Shown in pieces: positions 10,199-11,416 of a stretch of 11,416 bases of DNA. Numbering within the stretch: position 1 is the stretch's first letter; every line of letters starts with the position of its first letter. A model generated the notes under the pieces. It made no database searches, was not told the origin of the DNA, and saw only the letters and a list, made by a program, of their open reading frames with translations. The position numbers and the translations under genes were made by a program. Source of the stretch: Peptococcaceae bacterium (lineage in GTDB: Bacteria; Bacillota; DSM-12270; Thermacetogeniales; Thermacetogeniaceae); assembly GCA_003132605.1 (NCBI GenBank), contig PKYJ01000121.1:3752-15167 (forward strand), read 5' to 3'.

Positions 10199-11416
10199 AT
10201 GCAGTATGATTATTCCGGTGAAGAAATCCCCCAGGCTGTAAAATTACAGGCCATGGACATCCTTGAGGGATTGTCACTGGTTTTTATCCCCAATTGCGGA
10301 CAGGCCCACCCCAAGGTATCTTACTACGCGGAGAGCGCAAAACGGAAGATCTTCTTCACGCCCGAAGAGGTGGTTTTTGCAGAAGCTAATCTTGATGAAG
10401 AGGAGCAGGCGGTCAAGGGATTTGCTCTCTACCTGAGGTTTGTAGGCGCCAACCCCACCCCCCCGGAAGGACGAGTCCCGGGTATCGCCAAAGTGAACTA
10501 CTTTCTCGGCGCCGACCCTGACAGGTGGGACGCGGGTCTTCCCACTTATGAAGAGGTCATCTATCGCAATCTCTGGCCGGAGATCGACCTGGTCTTCAGA
10601 GAGCAGGGGGGGGAACTCAAGTACGAGTTCATTGCGCATCCCGGAGCCGACATCAAAAACATCAGTCTTAGCTTCTCCGGCGTGGATGACCTGGTATTGG
10701 ACAAGGACGGGAATATCCTGATTCCAACCCCGTTCGGTGTCCTGACAGACAAAAAGCCGGTCAGCTACCAGTTAATCGACGGCAACAAGGTGCTCCTCGC
10801 CAGCAATTTCGTGGTCACAAAGAGCGAGACCGGAGAGAGCCGGTGTGGTTTCAGCGTGAGTGACAACTACAGCCCCGACTACACCCTGGTAATCGATCCG
10901 AGCCTGGGCTTCCCCCCCTACCCGAAAAGAGGAGGCCTTGATTCGGGCCTCGGCATTGCAATCGATAGTGCCGGCAACGCTTACGTGACCGGTTTCACCG
11001 AATCTCCCGACTTTCCCGTCACCCCCGGAGCGTTTCAAGCCAAGCGCAAGGGGTTCAAGAACGCCTTCGTATCCGTGATTAACACCGGCGCGACAGGCGC
11101 AGCCGCCCTTGCCTACTCCACCTACCTGGGAGGGGGCGTCCTGGACGTGGGCTATGGCATTGCAGTCGATAACACCGGCAAGATCTACGTGACCGGTTTC
11201 ACCGAATCCCCGGACTTTCCCGTCACGTCCGGGGCGTTTCAGAGCAAATTGAATGGCTTCAAGAACGCCTTCTTATCCGTGCTCAACACGGGTGCTTCCG
11301 GCACAGCCGCCCTTGCCTACTCCACCTACCTGGGAGGGGGCGTCCTGGACGTGGGCTATGGCATTGCAGTCGATAACACCGGCAAAGCCTACGTGACCGG
11401 TTTCACCGAATCCCCG
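10199..11416 (+). CDS. SBBP-repeat protein with DUF7948-like N-terminal domain (partial)
   Basis: The frame is open from ATG 10199 to the window edge (406 codons) and continues beyond it. Residues about 22-238 resemble the domain found ahead of SBBP repeats (DUF7948): FIPNCGQAHPKVSYYAES, KIFFTPEEVVF, VNYFLGADPDRW, YRNLWPEIDLVFRE, LKYEFIAHPGADIKNISLSF and a closing LVIDPSLGF. SBBP repeats with GIAxDxxGxxYVTGFTESPDFPVTxGAFQ begin at residues 252, 320 and 388, a 68-residue period. YSTYLGGG precedes the second and third, while the equivalent before the first is degenerate (FPPYPKRGG). Such repeats are thought to build beta-propeller-like modules, often in secreted or surface proteins of unknown role. 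No signal peptide or membrane segment is seen in the first 60 residues, which start MQYDYSGEEIPQ, so the export route is unclear. The gene has its own promoter region and is divergent from the protease operon. Confidence 0.9.
   Translation, partial: MQYDYSGEEIPQAVKLQAMDILEGLSLVFIPNCGQAHPKVSYYAESAKRKIFFTPEEVVFAEANLDEEEQAVKGFALYLRFVGANPTPPEGRVPGIAKVNYFLGADPDRWDAGLPTYEEVIYRNLWPEIDLVFREQGGELKYEFIAHPGADIKNISLSFSGVDDLVLDKDGNILIPTPFGVLTDKKPVSYQLIDGNKVLLASNFVVTKSETGESRCGFSVSDNYSPDYTLVIDPSLGFPPYPKRGGLDSGLGIAIDSAGNAYVTGFTESPDFPVTPGAFQAKRKGFKNAFVSVINTGATGAAALAYSTYLGGGVLDVGYGIAVDNTGKIYVTGFTESPDFPVTSGAFQSKLNGFKNAFLSVLNTGASGTAALAYSTYLGGGVLDVGYGIAVDNTGKAYVTGFTESP
11100..11416 (+). repeat. near-identical 204-bp tandem repeat inside the SBBP gene
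   Basis: The segment 11100-11212 recurs at 11304-11416 with a period of exactly 204 bp. Only three adjacent bases differ over the 113 bp that can be compared (11182-11184 against 11386-11388). Synonymous positions are also conserved, so this is a recent duplication or gene conversion, not just protein-level constraint. The repeat before it, starting near 10952, is clearly more diverged. Further copies probably follow past the window. Confidence 0.9.

Overview
The window looks like a piece of chromosome from a GC-rich, Gram-positive-type bacterium (Bacillota). A Desulfotomaculum/Pelotomaculum-like clostridial lineage is my best guess. This rests on gene order (S41 carboxy-terminal protease, PDZ membrane protein, uvrB, uvrA, uvrC, all on one strand), which recalls the Bacillus ctpB/minJ/csbA-uvrB-uvrA neighbourhood, and on GGAGG-type ribosome binding sites. 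The taxon is inference; no marker gene is present.

Positions 131-9891 form one leftward (minus-strand) block. In transcription order it holds a membrane-anchored S41/CtpA-type protease (8686-9891), a polytopic membrane protein ending in a PDZ domain and resembling MinJ (7410-8672), uvrB (5100-7283), uvrA (2206-5193) and uvrC (131-1981). The three uvr genes encode the whole damage-recognition and dual-incision machinery of nucleotide excision repair. A good extended -10 promoter lies between the PDZ gene and uvrB, so the repair genes can be transcribed apart from the two envelope genes. A split GAAC/GTTC palindrome sits just upstream of it. uvrB and uvrA overlap by 94 nt. Between uvrA and uvrC lie the decayed remains of what looks like a Phd/YefM-type antitoxin gene, which leave a 44-codon open frame.

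Positions 9892-10198 are a divergent intergenic region. It holds an AT-rich perfect inverted repeat, a 15-bp direct repeat that includes the protease start codon, a 13-bp GC-rich direct repeat and a strong hairpin. This looks like a small repeat cassette rather than plain spacer.

From 10199 to the right edge a rightward gene encodes the first 406 residues of an SBBP-repeat (beta-propeller-like) protein. It has a DUF7948-like N-terminal domain followed by 68-residue repeats that are almost identical at the DNA level. The gene continues beyond the window.

I found no tRNA, rRNA, CRISPR array, transposase or phage gene. The most novel-looking parts are the antitoxin remnant, the repeat cassette in front of the protease gene, and the freshly duplicated SBBP repeats. 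I do not see a complete new multi-gene system here.
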